Origin: Staphylococcus ratti
GTDB lineage: Bacteria > Bacillota > Bacilli > Staphylococcales > Staphylococcaceae
Reading direction: 5' to 3'
DNA: 64,000 bases
NCBI RefSeq assembly: GCF_020883535.1
Contig: NZ_CP086654.1
Location: forward strand, 186,001-250,000
Each line of letters starts with the position of its first letter. The stretch's first letter is position 1. A program made the position numbers and the translations under genes. Below the pieces are notes generated by a model. That model was not told the DNA's origin, did no database searches, and saw only the letters and a list, made by a program, of their open reading frames with translations. Below are positions 44,038-54,102 of this stretch, in pieces.

Positions 44038-44881
44038 TCATAACATCCTTAAATTTTAAAAATTGAACAGCGATAAAACATTTCAAATACAAATGATAGC
44101 TATTAAAAATTGATAGGGTCTAATGATTAAACTTCATTACGTAAAGCACGACGCCCTATGTGTATCAAAATTATTATATCTCAATAATGGGAATATATGA
44201 ATAATATATATGACTTTTACTATTAGTACAAATAGTAGCGGTCAAAAATTAAGAAATATTTTATAGCGTTTTCAAGTTCTTGTAAAATACGTATTTCAGT
44301 GACTTAGCATATGAAAATAAACGAACTTATCAGCAAGACTTGAGCACAAAATAATTTATAGCACTTGATAGTAGCGTTATGCCATTTAAAATTCTAATAT
44401 ATAGCGTTAAAGCGGCGATGAGTCGCAATATATCCTTTTATTTCGAACCGACTATAACTGCTTAATTTGTGATAATGCAGAAGATGAATTGAACGTTTCC
44501 GGTCAGTTCTCAACTTAAATTGAACATTTAAAATAAATGAATTTTTAACCCACGCTTCAGTTTATTTTTTCATATGTTGTCATGATTTCTTTATTTTTCA
44601 ATACAAGAATACCGATATTTTATCAAATTATGTAATTAGAATTTATTTTAAATAAATGTTAAAATAATATTGTGTAACTGATGAATGTGTGATATATTAA
44701 ATTCATCAAGAAACACTTTTGCTTTTTAATAAATTGTTTCCTCGATTTGATGATCTTAATTTATACCATTTCATCATAATCCATATTAAGTTAAAAAAGA
44801 GAGACTAACAGTGAAGAGGGCAACATATTTTTAACTTTAGTAATGTGATATTATTGAAATTTTCAATTAGGAGGTGTTCCT
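44038..44881. other. Long AT-rich gap with no gene seen
   Basis: About 840 bases between oatA (outward on the minus strand) and the resolvase-like gene. No ORF with a ribosome site, no strong hairpin and no repeat were found. It must hold the oatA and 44882 promoters. Unusually long for this compact genome. Confidence 0.5.
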
Positions 44882-45451
44882 ATGATTATTGGAACAGCTT
44901 TAGTACGACATTCATTGCCAATGGTAAACAATTATCGAAAGAAGTTAGAAGCAGAAAATTGTGAGCAAACTTATATTACGTATTGCGATGCGTATTACGA
45001 GGATTTCACCCAAGATGATTTAGATTTTTTGAAGCACCCACTGAACCCTGGTGACACAGTCGTGACTGTAGAGTTAACGTCGATGTGCAACTCGGTCGAA
45101 ACGTTTGAAAATATTTTAAGAATGTTTCAACGTCGTCAAATTAACTTCAAAGTACTCGACCATCAATTTTATTTCAAACCTGAGGCTTTAACTGAAAGTG
45201 TAATTGAAACACTCATCGGTTATTTTGAAGATGAGTATTACCAGTATCAATTTTTAGTTGAAGATCAACTCGTTACATTTGGCCGCTACCGTTTTACCCC
45301 TTCAGAAGTTGAAGAAATTTTAAAGCTCCTTGAACACCAATCTATGAATGATTTATCTAAAGACACCGGTGTTCCCATAACTACACTAGAAACCTTCATT
45401 TTACTTTATCGAGAATTTAAGAGGTATGATTCGCAATATACCGCAAGTTAG
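44882..45451 (+). CDS. Resolvase-fold protein lacking the catalytic serine
   Basis: 189 residues. The order of elements follows the serine recombinase N-terminal domain: opening strand MIIGTALVRHS (relatives IIGYARVS), the strand-turn PGDTVVTVELTSMCNSVETF (relatives GDTLVVxxLDRLGRS) and the helix plus strand RRQINFKVLDHQF. A short C-terminal helix-turn-helix-like end follows (MNDLSKDTGVPITTLETFI). The catalytic Ser is Arg9 here and the active-site Arg/Asp of LDRLGR are gone (LTSMCN). Hence probably not a recombinase but a DNA-binding or regulatory relative. GGAGGTG precedes ATG 44882. Confidence 0.6.
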   Translation: MIIGTALVRHSLPMVNNYRKKLEAENCEQTYITYCDAYYEDFTQDDLDFLKHPLNPGDTVVTVELTSMCNSVETFENILRMFQRRQINFKVLDHQFYFKPEALTESVIETLIGYFEDEYYQYQFLVEDQLVTFGRYRFTPSEVEEILKLLEHQSMNDLSKDTGVPITTLETFILLYREFKRYDSQYTAS

Positions 45452-45663
45452 CTTTTTGTAAGCAATCCTTTTTTAATTAATTTTACCTACTGACACATGA
45501 GATGGCTCACCATATCCTTTTTATATAAAGTCATAAATTATAATAATATTTATTTTTTCATACCGACAAATTCATTGGATATTCTTTCATAAATGTTAAG
45601 GTATGGTGGGCTGTTTGATGTGGTTCATGTTCTCAGTAGGTAAAATTTTTGTAGAGTATCAAT

Positions 45664-45746
45664 AAAGAGGTTAGGACAAAATGTTACTTTTGGAAGACCA
45701 TTTATCGGTTTCCTAGAGTACGAATTTATGATGTCCTAACCTCTTT
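45664..45746. repeat. Long hairpin with 15-base arms
   Basis: AAAGAGGTTAGGACA (45664-45678) and TGTCCTAACCTCTTT (45732-45746) are perfect inverted copies around a 53-base interior, ending in TTT. Same general design as other intergenic repeats here (GGACA arms). Confidence 0.7.
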
Positions 45747-45799
45747 TATTCAAACGATTATCGACAAATGTGGCGTGTCTAAACATGTTTAATATAGAA

Positions 45800-45840
45800 A
45801 GCGACACACTTTTAACATTTTTAGTTAGAAGTGTGTTGCT
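45800..45840. repeat. Hairpin
   Basis: Arms AGCGACACACTTTTAAC and GTTAGAAGTGTGTTGCT, imperfect, in the decayed region. No gene ends just before it. Confidence 0.5.
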
Positions 45841-45880
45841 TATTTTGAACACAAATAACCGCAATGTATATACAAAAAAA

Positions 45881-45915
45881 CCATCTCTGACACGAGGTGG
45901 ATGTGTCAGAGATGG
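45881..45915. repeat. Perfect hairpin
   Basis: CCATCTCTGACAC / GTGTCAGAGATGG, 13 paired bases with a 9-base loop; preceded by an A-run, so on the minus strand it is a good terminator shape. Confidence 0.65.
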
Positions 45916-45925
45916 CGTTTCTAAG

Positions 45926-46080
45926 ATTTTTAGAAATGTGTCTGAAATATCAGGTTCATAGGACGTATACAGTCTCACATTCAGGGACATATTGAACGGT
46001 ATAAAAGCTTGATCAAAGATGATAAGCAAGTTGAGGCGCAAAATGAAGTGAACTCTAACGCAACCGTATTGATATAAAAC
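45926..46080 (+). pseudogene. Small remnant of an unidentified gene
   Basis: From about 45960 to TAA near 46076 one frame reads RIQSHIQGHIERYKSLIKDD and on to QNEVNSNATVLI. It looks like a charged helical protein tail, but there is no start codon with a ribosome site. Taken with the rest of 45452-47218 (no intact gene), it is best called a gene fragment. Confidence 0.25.
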
Positions 46081-46584
46081 AACTTAGAAGAAGCTACTTT
46101 ATCTCATAGAGTAAAATCAAATGTAGGCAGTTTCATCCAAATATGCCTATGAATAAGGTGAGACAACAATCAAAATGCGTATCGTTGTATAACTTATATT
46201 TTGCTTCTCTCATTGCGAGGATTCAATATGTGTGTAGTGATGTTGTACTGTGATCAAGAGTACAGCGCATCAACAATAAACTTAACTAAATTTACGTCAT
46301 TGTTAAGTGATAACAAGTGCACCTTAACTGTTTTAACAAAATGACCTTGTTGTGAATTTGTAGTGCACTGATAATCAAAATAAAGCCATTGTGTTAGTAA
46401 GTAATACACTATGAAAAAACGCTGACGTAAATAATAGCAACATGTCATCTTTGATACGGCTTTTTTCATACGAATATAGTGACGTTGATGTGTTTAATAG
46501 TGGGTACGTCGATTTGTAATGAGACTTTGTATACTTTGAGGTGTATGAAAGCTGCCTGAAATGAGTGCTAACAGAAATTGATCG

Positions 46585-46812
46585 CTATTTGGGATTAAGT
46601 GTTGAAATAAGTTTGAAGGTTTCGCGCGCGGTCATATATCTGAAGATGCTCATTTGTATGGGGGGAAATTACCCAATAAGCGCATAAGGAAATGTACCAT
46701 AGCTGGGGAGTAGCGTACACACGATACCTGTATAGACGTGCCAAGCTGTTTCATTAAGTGTATGTGATTGGTAGAAATGAGGTAAGATACCGCGTTCATA
46801 TTGACCATATCG
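46585..46812 (-). pseudogene. Fragment of a membrane-like protein with internal stop
   Basis: Minus-strand frame of 76 codons reading RYGQYERGILPHFYQSHTLN, then ETAWHVYTGIVCTLLPSYGT and FPYALIG, a TAA, and on in frame through FPPIQMSIFRYMTARETFKL to TAG at 46585-46587. It is coherent across the stop, so it is a decayed piece of a longer protein. Family not recognised. The surrounding 46080-47218 shows only short chance frames. Confidence 0.35.
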
Positions 46813-47220
46813 CAAAAGTTGTTTTAAAGAAATAAGACTGTTTTATTGGCCAGTTATTAATATAGGATACATACTTGCTTAATAAATCTAGTATATGTGA
46901 GGTTAGGACATACAGATATGTGAGACGTTTCCTTATGCTGGATAAGATGACATGTGCTAAGAAAATATAGGATAAGTCAAAAATTAAGCGTGACAATATC
47001 AAATATTTTCTGTAATTAGATTATAAAGTGTGTAAATGAAGATTGCAATATAAATTTTCCGATTTTTCTAAAAATTTATGAGGAATGTGTTTATTATTAA
47101 GTTGAGTGTAGTATTAACGCTAAATTTTTAGTAAGTGGGAGAGGAGTTTATCTTTTTGAAAGAGTTGTATAATCTTAAAATGATTTTACAATGAGTGTTG
47201 GAAAATTTTTAATGTATAAA

Positions 47221-47263
47221 AAACACCAACACGTTGCGATAAGTGCAATGTGTTGATGTGTTT
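47221..47263. terminator. Terminator of panE
   Basis: AAACACCAACACGTTGC / GCAATGTGTTGATGTGTTT, imperfect stem; on the minus strand it is followed by a T-run (A-run at 47218-47223 on the plus strand). Confidence 0.7.
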
Positions 47264-47276
47264 AAGTTAAAGCCGC

Positions 47277-48215
47277 TTATCCTTTGACGTGCGTCATTTC
47301 GAGCTGGTGAATCAAATGAAGCAACATATCATTATTAGGAGTAGGAATACCGAATTCACGGCCATAAGCACTAATTTGCCCATTCAAGTAGTCGATTTCT
47401 GTTAAGCGACCGCGATAGAGATCTTGATGCATAGAAGGGTAGTGTAGTCCTTGAGCGTTTTTTGGATAAGTACTTTCAATTTTTTGAATAAGGGTCTGAG
47501 CGTTGAGTTGTATCCCTTTCGCTTTTGCGACTGCAATGATTTCATCGATGATCGGTTCAATTTGTTGGCGTGCATCAGGGTAGGAACTGAATTCAAAGAT
47601 GGTCTTATCAAGTATCGTACAAAGTGGATTAAGGACACTGTTTAAAGTTGCTTTTTCCCAAACCGTTTGAATAACGTTATCACTGATATAGGCATTCAAA
47701 TGAGCATGATTGAACATCTCAACAATAGCTTCTGTACGTGCATCATTTTCACCGTCAGCACGTTGTAAGTCGATGCGACCAGTACCTTCTAGTAAGATTT
47801 GACCAGGGCCACGTAATCCTGCTGTCCATACTGTTACAGCTAAGAAAACTTGCGTTGTAGGAATAATTTGGGCAAAGCGTTCATCATGACCGAGACCATT
47901 CATTAAAGTCAAAATAGCTGTATCTTCATAAATTGCGCCCCGATCAAGTAAAGTTTGAAGCATTACTTCAGAGTGCATTGCTTTCGTTAAGATAATGATT
48001 AAATCGTAACGCGCTTCAGCATCCTCGGGTTTACATGCTGGGATATCAATGTGATATGTATCAGTTTCAGTTTGAATTTCAAGACCGCGGTCATTGATGG
48101 CTTGAACGTGTTCATCCCAGAAATCGATGAGTGTGACGTCATAACCTGCTTTTTTGAGTTGGCTTCCAATGCGACTTCCCATAGCACCGGCACCTGCGAT
48201 TGCAATTTTTTTCAT
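47277..48215 (-). CDS. panE: 2-dehydropantoate 2-reductase
   Basis: 312-residue ketopantoate reductase: NADPH site IAGAGAMGSRIGSQLKKAG at residues 5-23, the central segment LTKAMHS with the conserved Lys, NGLGHDE, and the C-terminal helical domain with TVWEKATLNSVLNPLC. It makes pantoate for coenzyme A synthesis. ATG 48215 has AAAGGGGG upstream. No panB/panC next to it, so another member of the ApbA/PanE family with a different substrate cannot be excluded. Confidence 0.85.
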   Translation of the reverse strand: MKKIAIAGAGAMGSRIGSQLKKAGYDVTLIDFWDEHVQAINDRGLEIQTETDTYHIDIPACKPEDAEARYDLIIILTKAMHSEVMLQTLLDRGAIYEDTAILTLMNGLGHDERFAQIIPTTQVFLAVTVWTAGLRGPGQILLEGTGRIDLQRADGENDARTEAIVEMFNHAHLNAYISDNVIQTVWEKATLNSVLNPLCTILDKTIFEFSSYPDARQQIEPIIDEIIAVAKAKGIQLNAQTLIQKIESTYPKNAQGLHYPSMHQDLYRGRLTEIDYLNGQISAYGREFGIPTPNNDMLLHLIHQLEMTHVKG

Positions 48216-48494
48216 TTATAATTCCCCCTTTGAATAACTAAAATGTTGTATTTTTAGCGTAATTTCAATAGAAATCGATGTCAATCGTATATGAGAAAAG
48301 TTACCAAAATATTCGAAAAATTGCACAATGAGGGCGTTGGTTTTAGTTTCTAAATTGAAAAAATGACAATTATAGATTAAAATGAGCAATATATTTTTTG
48401 GTGTTTAATTTGCATTTTTAGTGAACATGTAGCACATATTTAAATGGAATTAACGGGCAGAACACAAATTTAACTAAAGGGATATGATGAAATA

Positions 48495-49880
48495 ATGGAA
48501 CATAATTCTGAGTTTGTAGGTAATAGTCGACTTATTATAGGGATTGTTCTAGGCGTGATTACGTTTTGGCTATTTGCATTATCTTTAGTCAATGTAGTAC
48601 CCACCCTACACCAAGAATTAGGGGAGAATTTCGGACTAATTAATGTTGCTGTCAGTCTGACGTCCCTCTTTTCAGGTATGTTTATCGTTGGTGCTGGTGG
48701 GATTGCAGATAAGTATGGTCCTGTCAAAATGACTTATGTCGGTTTAACTTTAAGCATTATTGGATCATTAGTTATTGTTTTATCGTCACATATTATTCCT
48801 GTCATCATCGGACGCGGGATACAAGGTATATCGGCAGCGTTTGTTATGCCAGCAACTTTATCAATCATAAAAGGCTATTATCATGGCCGTCACCGTCAAG
48901 CGGCTTTAAGTTATTGGTCTATCGGATCTTGGGGCGGTGGAGGTATCGCTTCATTTTTTGGCGGAATTACTGCTACATATTTAGGATGGCGCTGGATTTT
49001 CATCTTTTCAATCATGGTTGCCATTGTCTCCATGATTTTAATTAAAGGGACACCAGAAGTACCTCGAAAACACACTGTAGCACGCCAAAAATTTGATTTT
49101 ATTGGTTTAATGCTCTTTCTTGTTTTTATTCTAAGTTTAAATTTAATCATTACTCAAAGTTCTGATTATGGCATCACATCTCCATTTATCTTGGCGCTCA
49201 TTACTATATTTGTCATTTCAATTTTGACTTTTATCATTACGGAAAAGAACCGTAAAAACCCATTAGTGAATTTTAATATTTTTAAAGATAAAGGGTATAC
49301 AGGAGCAACATTATCTAATTTTTTAATGAATGCTGTAGCAGGAACTTTAATTGTAAGTAATACTTTCGTTCAAGAAGATAAAGGGTTTACATCTGCACAA
49401 GCGGGTTATCTCTCAATTACGTATCTCATTATGGTATTAGTTACCATTCGTGTTGGAGAAAAAATTTTACAACGTTTAGGTGCACAAAAGCCGATGTATA
49501 TCGGAAGTTTATTAAACATGGTAGGTATTATTTTAATCTCACTGACATTTTTACCTACGACAGCTTATGTTATCGCGTGTGTGATTGGATATTTTATTTA
49601 TGGTTTAGGCCTTGGTTTATACGCAACGCCATCTATGGACACAGCGATTGCGAATGCGGATGAAGCACATATTGGTATGGCATCAGGGATTTATAAAATG
49701 TCTTCATCGCTCGGTAATGCGTTTGGTATCGCCATCTCCACAACTGTTTTTGCGATGGGGACGTCTGCGTTTAACTTACAAATCGGGGCGATGTTTGGCT
49801 TAGGGTTTAACGTATTTATGGCATTGATTTCATTTTTACTTGTGGTATTGCTTGTGCCTCGATCACAAGGTGTACAATGA
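48495..49880 (+). CDS. norB: NorB-like multidrug efflux transporter
   Basis: 461-residue MFS exporter of the DHA2 (14-helix) type, closely following S. aureus NorB over its length: IGIVLGVITFWLFALSLVNV near the start, SGMFIVGAGGIADKYGPVKM, PATLSIIKGYYHGRHRQAAL, YWSIGSWGGGG and YATPSMDTAIANA near the end. Relatives export quinolones and other compounds. ATG 48495 is preceded by weak AAAGGGATATG. Stands alone between panE (divergent) and the PaiB-like gene. Confidence 0.85.
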   Translation: MEHNSEFVGNSRLIIGIVLGVITFWLFALSLVNVVPTLHQELGENFGLINVAVSLTSLFSGMFIVGAGGIADKYGPVKMTYVGLTLSIIGSLVIVLSSHIIPVIIGRGIQGISAAFVMPATLSIIKGYYHGRHRQAALSYWSIGSWGGGGIASFFGGITATYLGWRWIFIFSIMVAIVSMILIKGTPEVPRKHTVARQKFDFIGLMLFLVFILSLNLIITQSSDYGITSPFILALITIFVISILTFIITEKNRKNPLVNFNIFKDKGYTGATLSNFLMNAVAGTLIVSNTFVQEDKGFTSAQAGYLSITYLIMVLVTIRVGEKILQRLGAQKPMYIGSLLNMVGIILISLTFLPTTAYVIACVIGYFIYGLGLGLYATPSMDTAIANADEAHIGMASGIYKMSSSLGNAFGIAISTTVFAMGTSAFNLQIGAMFGLGFNVFMALISFLLVVLLVPRSQGVQ

Positions 49881-49995
49881 CAAGTATAAGGTAAGAAAAC
49901 GCATGTTAGGCGTTTGGTAAACCATCGCGCTATATGACCCTATCTCCCTTTTTATGAACGAATCATGTATAATTTTCAAAAAAGGGGGGATTCGG

Positions 49996-50625
49996 ATGTA
50001 TATTCCAAAACAATATCAAATGCACGATTTTGAAGAAATGGTACGTTTTATTGAGGCACATCCGTTTGTAACGATCGTTACAATGGAGGGAACACGTCCA
50101 ATTGCGACACATGTCCCGGTGAATGTAGATGTAGAAGGGGAAAAGATACGACTTACTGGCCATCTTGCAAAAGGAAATGCTCAATTAGAGACCCTGGTAC
50201 ATAATGAGGCAGTACTTGTGCTTGTTCAAGGCCCGCATGCTTACATTTCATCGACATGGTATGAAAAAGAAGATGTGCCAACGTGGAACTATCAAAGCCT
50301 CCATTTGTATGGGAAAAGTCGTTTATTGAGTCCCGAGGAATTGCAAGCAGATTTAAAAATATTGCTTGGGAAATATGAAGGAAATCGTTCAAATGGTGCT
50401 ACTTGGGAAAATTTATCAGAACAAACGTTGAAACAAGTAAAAGGAATTATCGGATTTGAAATTCAAGTGACGGAAATGCAAGGAAGTTATAAGCTGAGTC
50501 AAACTAAAACAGACATAGATAAAAATACAATTATTACACAATTAGCCAATTCCAACCACTCAATAGAACGTCAACTATCAGACGAAATGAAGCGTCACGT
50601 TTTAAAAAATAAAAATCAAGATTAA
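49996..50625 (+). CDS. FMN-binding PaiB-family protein
   Basis: 209-residue protein of the PaiB family (flavin-reductase-like split barrel). Marks: MYIPKQYQMHD start, FIEAHPFVTIVT, THVPV, GHLAKGNAQ and the STWYEKEDVPTWNYQSLHLYG block. In Bacillus PaiB is described as a negative transcriptional regulator, but the fold suggests FMN binding and the mechanism is unclear. ATG 49996 follows AAGGGGGGATT; the upstream reading to 49954 lacks a site. Confidence 0.82.
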   Translation: MYIPKQYQMHDFEEMVRFIEAHPFVTIVTMEGTRPIATHVPVNVDVEGEKIRLTGHLAKGNAQLETLVHNEAVLVLVQGPHAYISSTWYEKEDVPTWNYQSLHLYGKSRLLSPEELQADLKILLGKYEGNRSNGATWENLSEQTLKQVKGIIGFEIQVTEMQGSYKLSQTKTDIDKNTIITQLANSNHSIERQLSDEMKRHVLKNKNQD

Positions 50626-50635
50626 ATCATAAAAC

Positions 50636-50680
50636 ACAAGTGCTCTGAAATGCCAATAAATGGTATTTTAGAGCACTTGT
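50636..50680. terminator. Two-way terminator
   Basis: ACAAGTGCTCTGAAATGCC paired with GGTATTTTAGAGCACTTGT between converging genes. Confidence 0.82.
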
Positions 50681-50696
50681 CTGTTTAATTGTACAA

Positions 50697-52055
50697 TCAG
50701 TCCCGACGGCCTTTGTAATCTTTAAAGAATTCAATAGTAAGTTTTTTTACTTGCGGCGCTAAAATAAGTACCGCAATGATATTTGGAATTAGAACGATAG
50801 CTAAAGCCAAATCAAGTAAATTCCACAATTGTGTACCAACACCTACTGCACCAATTACGATAGAAAGTGTATAGATTACTTTCATCAATGTACCAGCCCA
50901 TAATCCAAATAAAAACTCAGCCATACGTGAACCATAATACATTACCACAATAATGGTTGAAAAGACGAAAAATACCATCGAGATGGAAATGATCGCACTA
51001 CCGAATCCACCAAAGGCATCCGCATAGGCTCGAGCTGTCAGTGCAGCGGCTTTTTCACGTGCGTCACTTGCGGTATATACGCCGGACATTAATACGACAA
51101 ACGCAGTGGTAGAACAGATAACGAGCGTATCAACGATAATCTCGCTTACTGCCCAAAAAGCTTGCCTGACAGGATGATCTGTTTTTGCGGCTGCATGTGC
51201 GATAGGAGAAGTCCCCAAACCAGCTTCGTTAGAATAAATACCGCGCGCAAAGCCCCAACGAATAGTTGTTGCTAATGCAGCGCCGAAGCTTCCGCCAAGC
51301 GCAGCATCTGGACGAAATGCTTTTTCTACAATCAAACCAATAATGCTTGGAAAATGCTGAATATTCATCACAATGATAATAAATCCTAAAATCAAATATA
51401 TGCCGACCATGATGGGAACTAAAAATTCTGTGAAAGTGGCAATGCGTTTGACCCCGCCAAAGACGACTAAAGCAGCAAAAATCGCGATAACTAAACCAGT
51501 GATAAACGTGTTCACATTAAACGTATCATGAATGGTATTTGCAACAGAATGACCTTGCACCATTACACTTGGAATAATTTCAACGGTTAATGCAAATGCA
51601 AAAATAGATGCAAAAATCATGCCTAACTTTTTATTTTTAAAGCCATTTTTCATGTAATACGTTGGTCCGCCCACAAATTCTCCATGTGCGTTTTTTTCAC
51701 GATAGTGCACACCAAGGACGTTCTCACTAAATTTTAAAGCCATTCCTAAAAAAGCAATAACAATCATCCAAAATACTGCGCCTGGACCGCCCATCATAAT
51801 CGCTGTAGGGACACCAATAATATTTGCAGCCCCAACTGTTGAAGATAAAGCAGAGGTTAAGGCTTGGCGTGGTGTAATTGTCCCTTCCCCTTTAGGGATT
51901 TTGTTAATGCTCCCAAAAGTTTGTTTCATGATATAACCAAAATGTCGAAATTGTACACCTTTTAAATAAAACGTTAAAAATAAGCTTGAAAGTAAGAGCA
52001 AAGTGACTATAGGAAACCCCCATAACCAATCTGTAAATGCGACAATTGATGCCAT
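50697..52055 (-). CDS. Sodium:alanine/glycine symporter (AGCS family)
   Basis: 452-residue polytopic transporter with about eleven helices. AGCS family marks: ITPRQALTSALSSTVGAANI, GGPGAVFWM, GGPTYYMKNGF and RWGFARGIYSNEAGLGTSPI. Imports alanine or glycine with Na+. ATG 52055 with AAAGGGGGAG upstream is preferred over starts up to 52109. Single gene with terminator. The gap 52056-52440 contains the promoters and no other gene seen. Confidence 0.87.
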   Translation of the reverse strand: MASIVAFTDWLWGFPIVTLLLLSSLFLTFYLKGVQFRHFGYIMKQTFGSINKIPKGEGTITPRQALTSALSSTVGAANIIGVPTAIMMGGPGAVFWMIVIAFLGMALKFSENVLGVHYREKNAHGEFVGGPTYYMKNGFKNKKLGMIFASIFAFALTVEIIPSVMVQGHSVANTIHDTFNVNTFITGLVIAIFAALVVFGGVKRIATFTEFLVPIMVGIYLILGFIIIVMNIQHFPSIIGLIVEKAFRPDAALGGSFGAALATTIRWGFARGIYSNEAGLGTSPIAHAAAKTDHPVRQAFWAVSEIIVDTLVICSTTAFVVLMSGVYTASDAREKAAALTARAYADAFGGFGSAIISISMVFFVFSTIIVVMYYGSRMAEFLFGLWAGTLMKVIYTLSIVIGAVGVGTQLWNLLDLALAIVLIPNIIAVLILAPQVKKLTIEFFKDYKGRRD

Positions 52056-52440
52056 GTTGTCTCCCCCTTTGAATGATTTGTGCATCATCCATGTGTAATA
52101 GATATGCATAAAAAGTAAGTTAGCATAATGTGTTGGCTTGTTGTGAATTGTAGTTCACAATGCATAGGTTAAAAGTATTTTGTATAAGTATGATTTAAAA
52201 TACATTGTATTGCAAAAGGGATGCTTTTGTCTATTTCTTGTAAAAATTCAATATAATGTACATTAAATTTGTAAAATTAAGAGTGTTTTATATTATATTT
52301 AAGTTAAAATAATGATTAAATCCTATTAAAACGTAGGGGAAATGGTAACTTTTAGTTTTAGCGAAAGTGATGAAATACAAAGTTACTTTTAAAATCAGCA
52401 CATATAACAGATGATGAGCACATCAAAGGACGTGAAAAAC

Positions 52441-54036
52441 TTGAAAAATCAACATATTTTAACTTCTATTCAATCTGGAGACATCACGGTAGGGATTGAA
52501 CTCGGTTCTACACAAATTAAAACGATGGCGATTGGTCCAGACTATCAGCCTGTTGCATCTGGACGTTATACTTGGAAAAGTCAATATTGTGAGGGGTATT
52601 GGACTTATGATTTGGACGAGGTTTGGGAAGGTATCCGAGAAAGCTATCGTTTGATGTCAGAACAGTTAGAACAACGCTATGGGCTTCCTTTAACAGATGT
52701 GCGGGCACTTGGTATTAGTGGAATGATGCACGGTTATTTAGCTTTTAATGAAGCGGATGAGCTACTCGTACCCTTTCGAACATGGCGTAACAATCATGCC
52801 CAGTTTGCGAGTCAATTGTTAAGTGAACAATTTCAAGTCAATGTACCTGAACGTTGGAGTATTGCGCAATTTGAACAAGCGATTATCGACAAAGAACCGC
52901 ATACGCACGACGTTGCGAAATTAATGACGCTTGCAGGGTATGTACATTGGCAATTAACGGGAGAACATGTCACGGGTATTGGAGATGCTTCTGGTATGTT
53001 TCCAATCGATACGGAGAGACACTATTATCGTGCAGATTTAATGGACTGTTATAATGATTTATTAGTTGAAGAAGGCCATGAACAAAAAATAGAAACGCTT
53101 TTGCCGCATATTTTAAAGGCAGGAATGTGTGCGGGACGGTTAACAAAGTCTGGAGCGAAACGTATAGATGTTTCAGGACGACTTGAAGCAGGTGTGCCTT
53201 TATGCCCGCCAGAAGGAGATGCAGCTACTGGAATGGTGGCAACCAATAGTGTGAAGCCTAAAACGGGCAATGTTTCTGTAGGTACAAGTATCTTTGCGAT
53301 GTTTGTATTAGACCACCCTTTATCAAATCCCTATCCTGAAGTGGATATTGTTAGCACACCTGAAGGCTTTGACGTTGCGATGATTCATGCGAATAATGGA
53401 ACGTCAGATATTGATGCATGGGTTCAATTATTTGGTGAAGTGTTAGAGACTATGGGGGTAAAGTGGGATAAGTCAACGTTATATGAGCGTCTGTTTAACA
53501 CCGTAACGTTGGCAGATAATAATGCTGGTGAATTATTAAACTATAACTATGTTGCGAGTGAATATTTAACTGAGGTGAAACAAGGTTTCCCAATGTTTAT
53601 ACGTCATAAAGGCAGTCACTTTAAATTGGCTAATTTTATGAAAAGCCATGTTTATAGTACGTTTGCGACTTTGAAAATAGGTATTGATCGGCTTCAAGCT
53701 GATGAAGACTTGCATATTGAAACCATTACTGGCCACGGAGGAATGTTGCAAGCAGAAGCAGTCATTAAAACGCTCGCAGCTGCCCTTGATGCACCTGTGC
53801 AAGTATTAAAAACTGCCCATGAAGGCGGGGCGTGGGGGATTGCTTTGCTCGCATGCTATATGGCAACTGAAACGGAACAACCGTTAAACGTATTTTTAGA
53901 TCAACATGTTTATAGTCATCAAGGAACAACTCAAATTGTACCAACAACAGAAGAAACTCAAGCATTAGCGCACTATACAAGACGTTTTCAAAAAGGACTG
54001 GCTTTACAACATAAAGCCGATATTTCATTTGATTAA
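52441..54036 (+). CDS. FGGY-family carbohydrate kinase
   Basis: About 531 residues. Actin-like kinase: N-terminal phosphate loop GIELGSTQIKTMAI, GISGMMHGYLAFN, the FGGY-like signature region in the second half (TLKIGIDRLQ, then ITGHGGMLQAEAVIKTLAAA). The pattern is closest to xylulokinase/fuculokinase-like enzymes, but the sugar cannot be told. TTG 52441 has AAAGGA 10 bases upstream; ATG 52411 lacks a site, so the true start is not certain. No transport or isomerase genes are adjacent. Confidence 0.78.
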   Translation: MKNQHILTSIQSGDITVGIELGSTQIKTMAIGPDYQPVASGRYTWKSQYCEGYWTYDLDEVWEGIRESYRLMSEQLEQRYGLPLTDVRALGISGMMHGYLAFNEADELLVPFRTWRNNHAQFASQLLSEQFQVNVPERWSIAQFEQAIIDKEPHTHDVAKLMTLAGYVHWQLTGEHVTGIGDASGMFPIDTERHYYRADLMDCYNDLLVEEGHEQKIETLLPHILKAGMCAGRLTKSGAKRIDVSGRLEAGVPLCPPEGDAATGMVATNSVKPKTGNVSVGTSIFAMFVLDHPLSNPYPEVDIVSTPEGFDVAMIHANNGTSDIDAWVQLFGEVLETMGVKWDKSTLYERLFNTVTLADNNAGELLNYNYVASEYLTEVKQGFPMFIRHKGSHFKLANFMKSHVYSTFATLKIGIDRLQADEDLHIETITGHGGMLQAEAVIKTLAAALDAPVQVLKTAHEGGAWGIALLACYMATETEQPLNVFLDQHVYSHQGTTQIVPTTEETQALAHYTRRFQKGLALQHKADISFD

Positions 54037-54046
54037 TTCAAAAAAG

Positions 54047-54085
54047 AAAAGGGGAAGGACACGCTCACGTCGTCCTTCCCCTTTT
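54047..54085. terminator. Two-way terminator
   Basis: AAAAGGGGAAGGAC / GTCCTTCCCCTTTT, perfect 14-base stem with an 11-base loop. Confidence 0.88.
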
Positions 54086-54102
54086 GTATCTATTAAAATG
54101 GC

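Noticed and set aside
46254-46469. Minus-strand 71-codon ORF with a faint HPr-like string
   Set aside because: The resemblance (GHFVKTVKVHLLSLNNDVNL) is weak, the active-site His-Ala-Arg is absent and there is no ribosome site.
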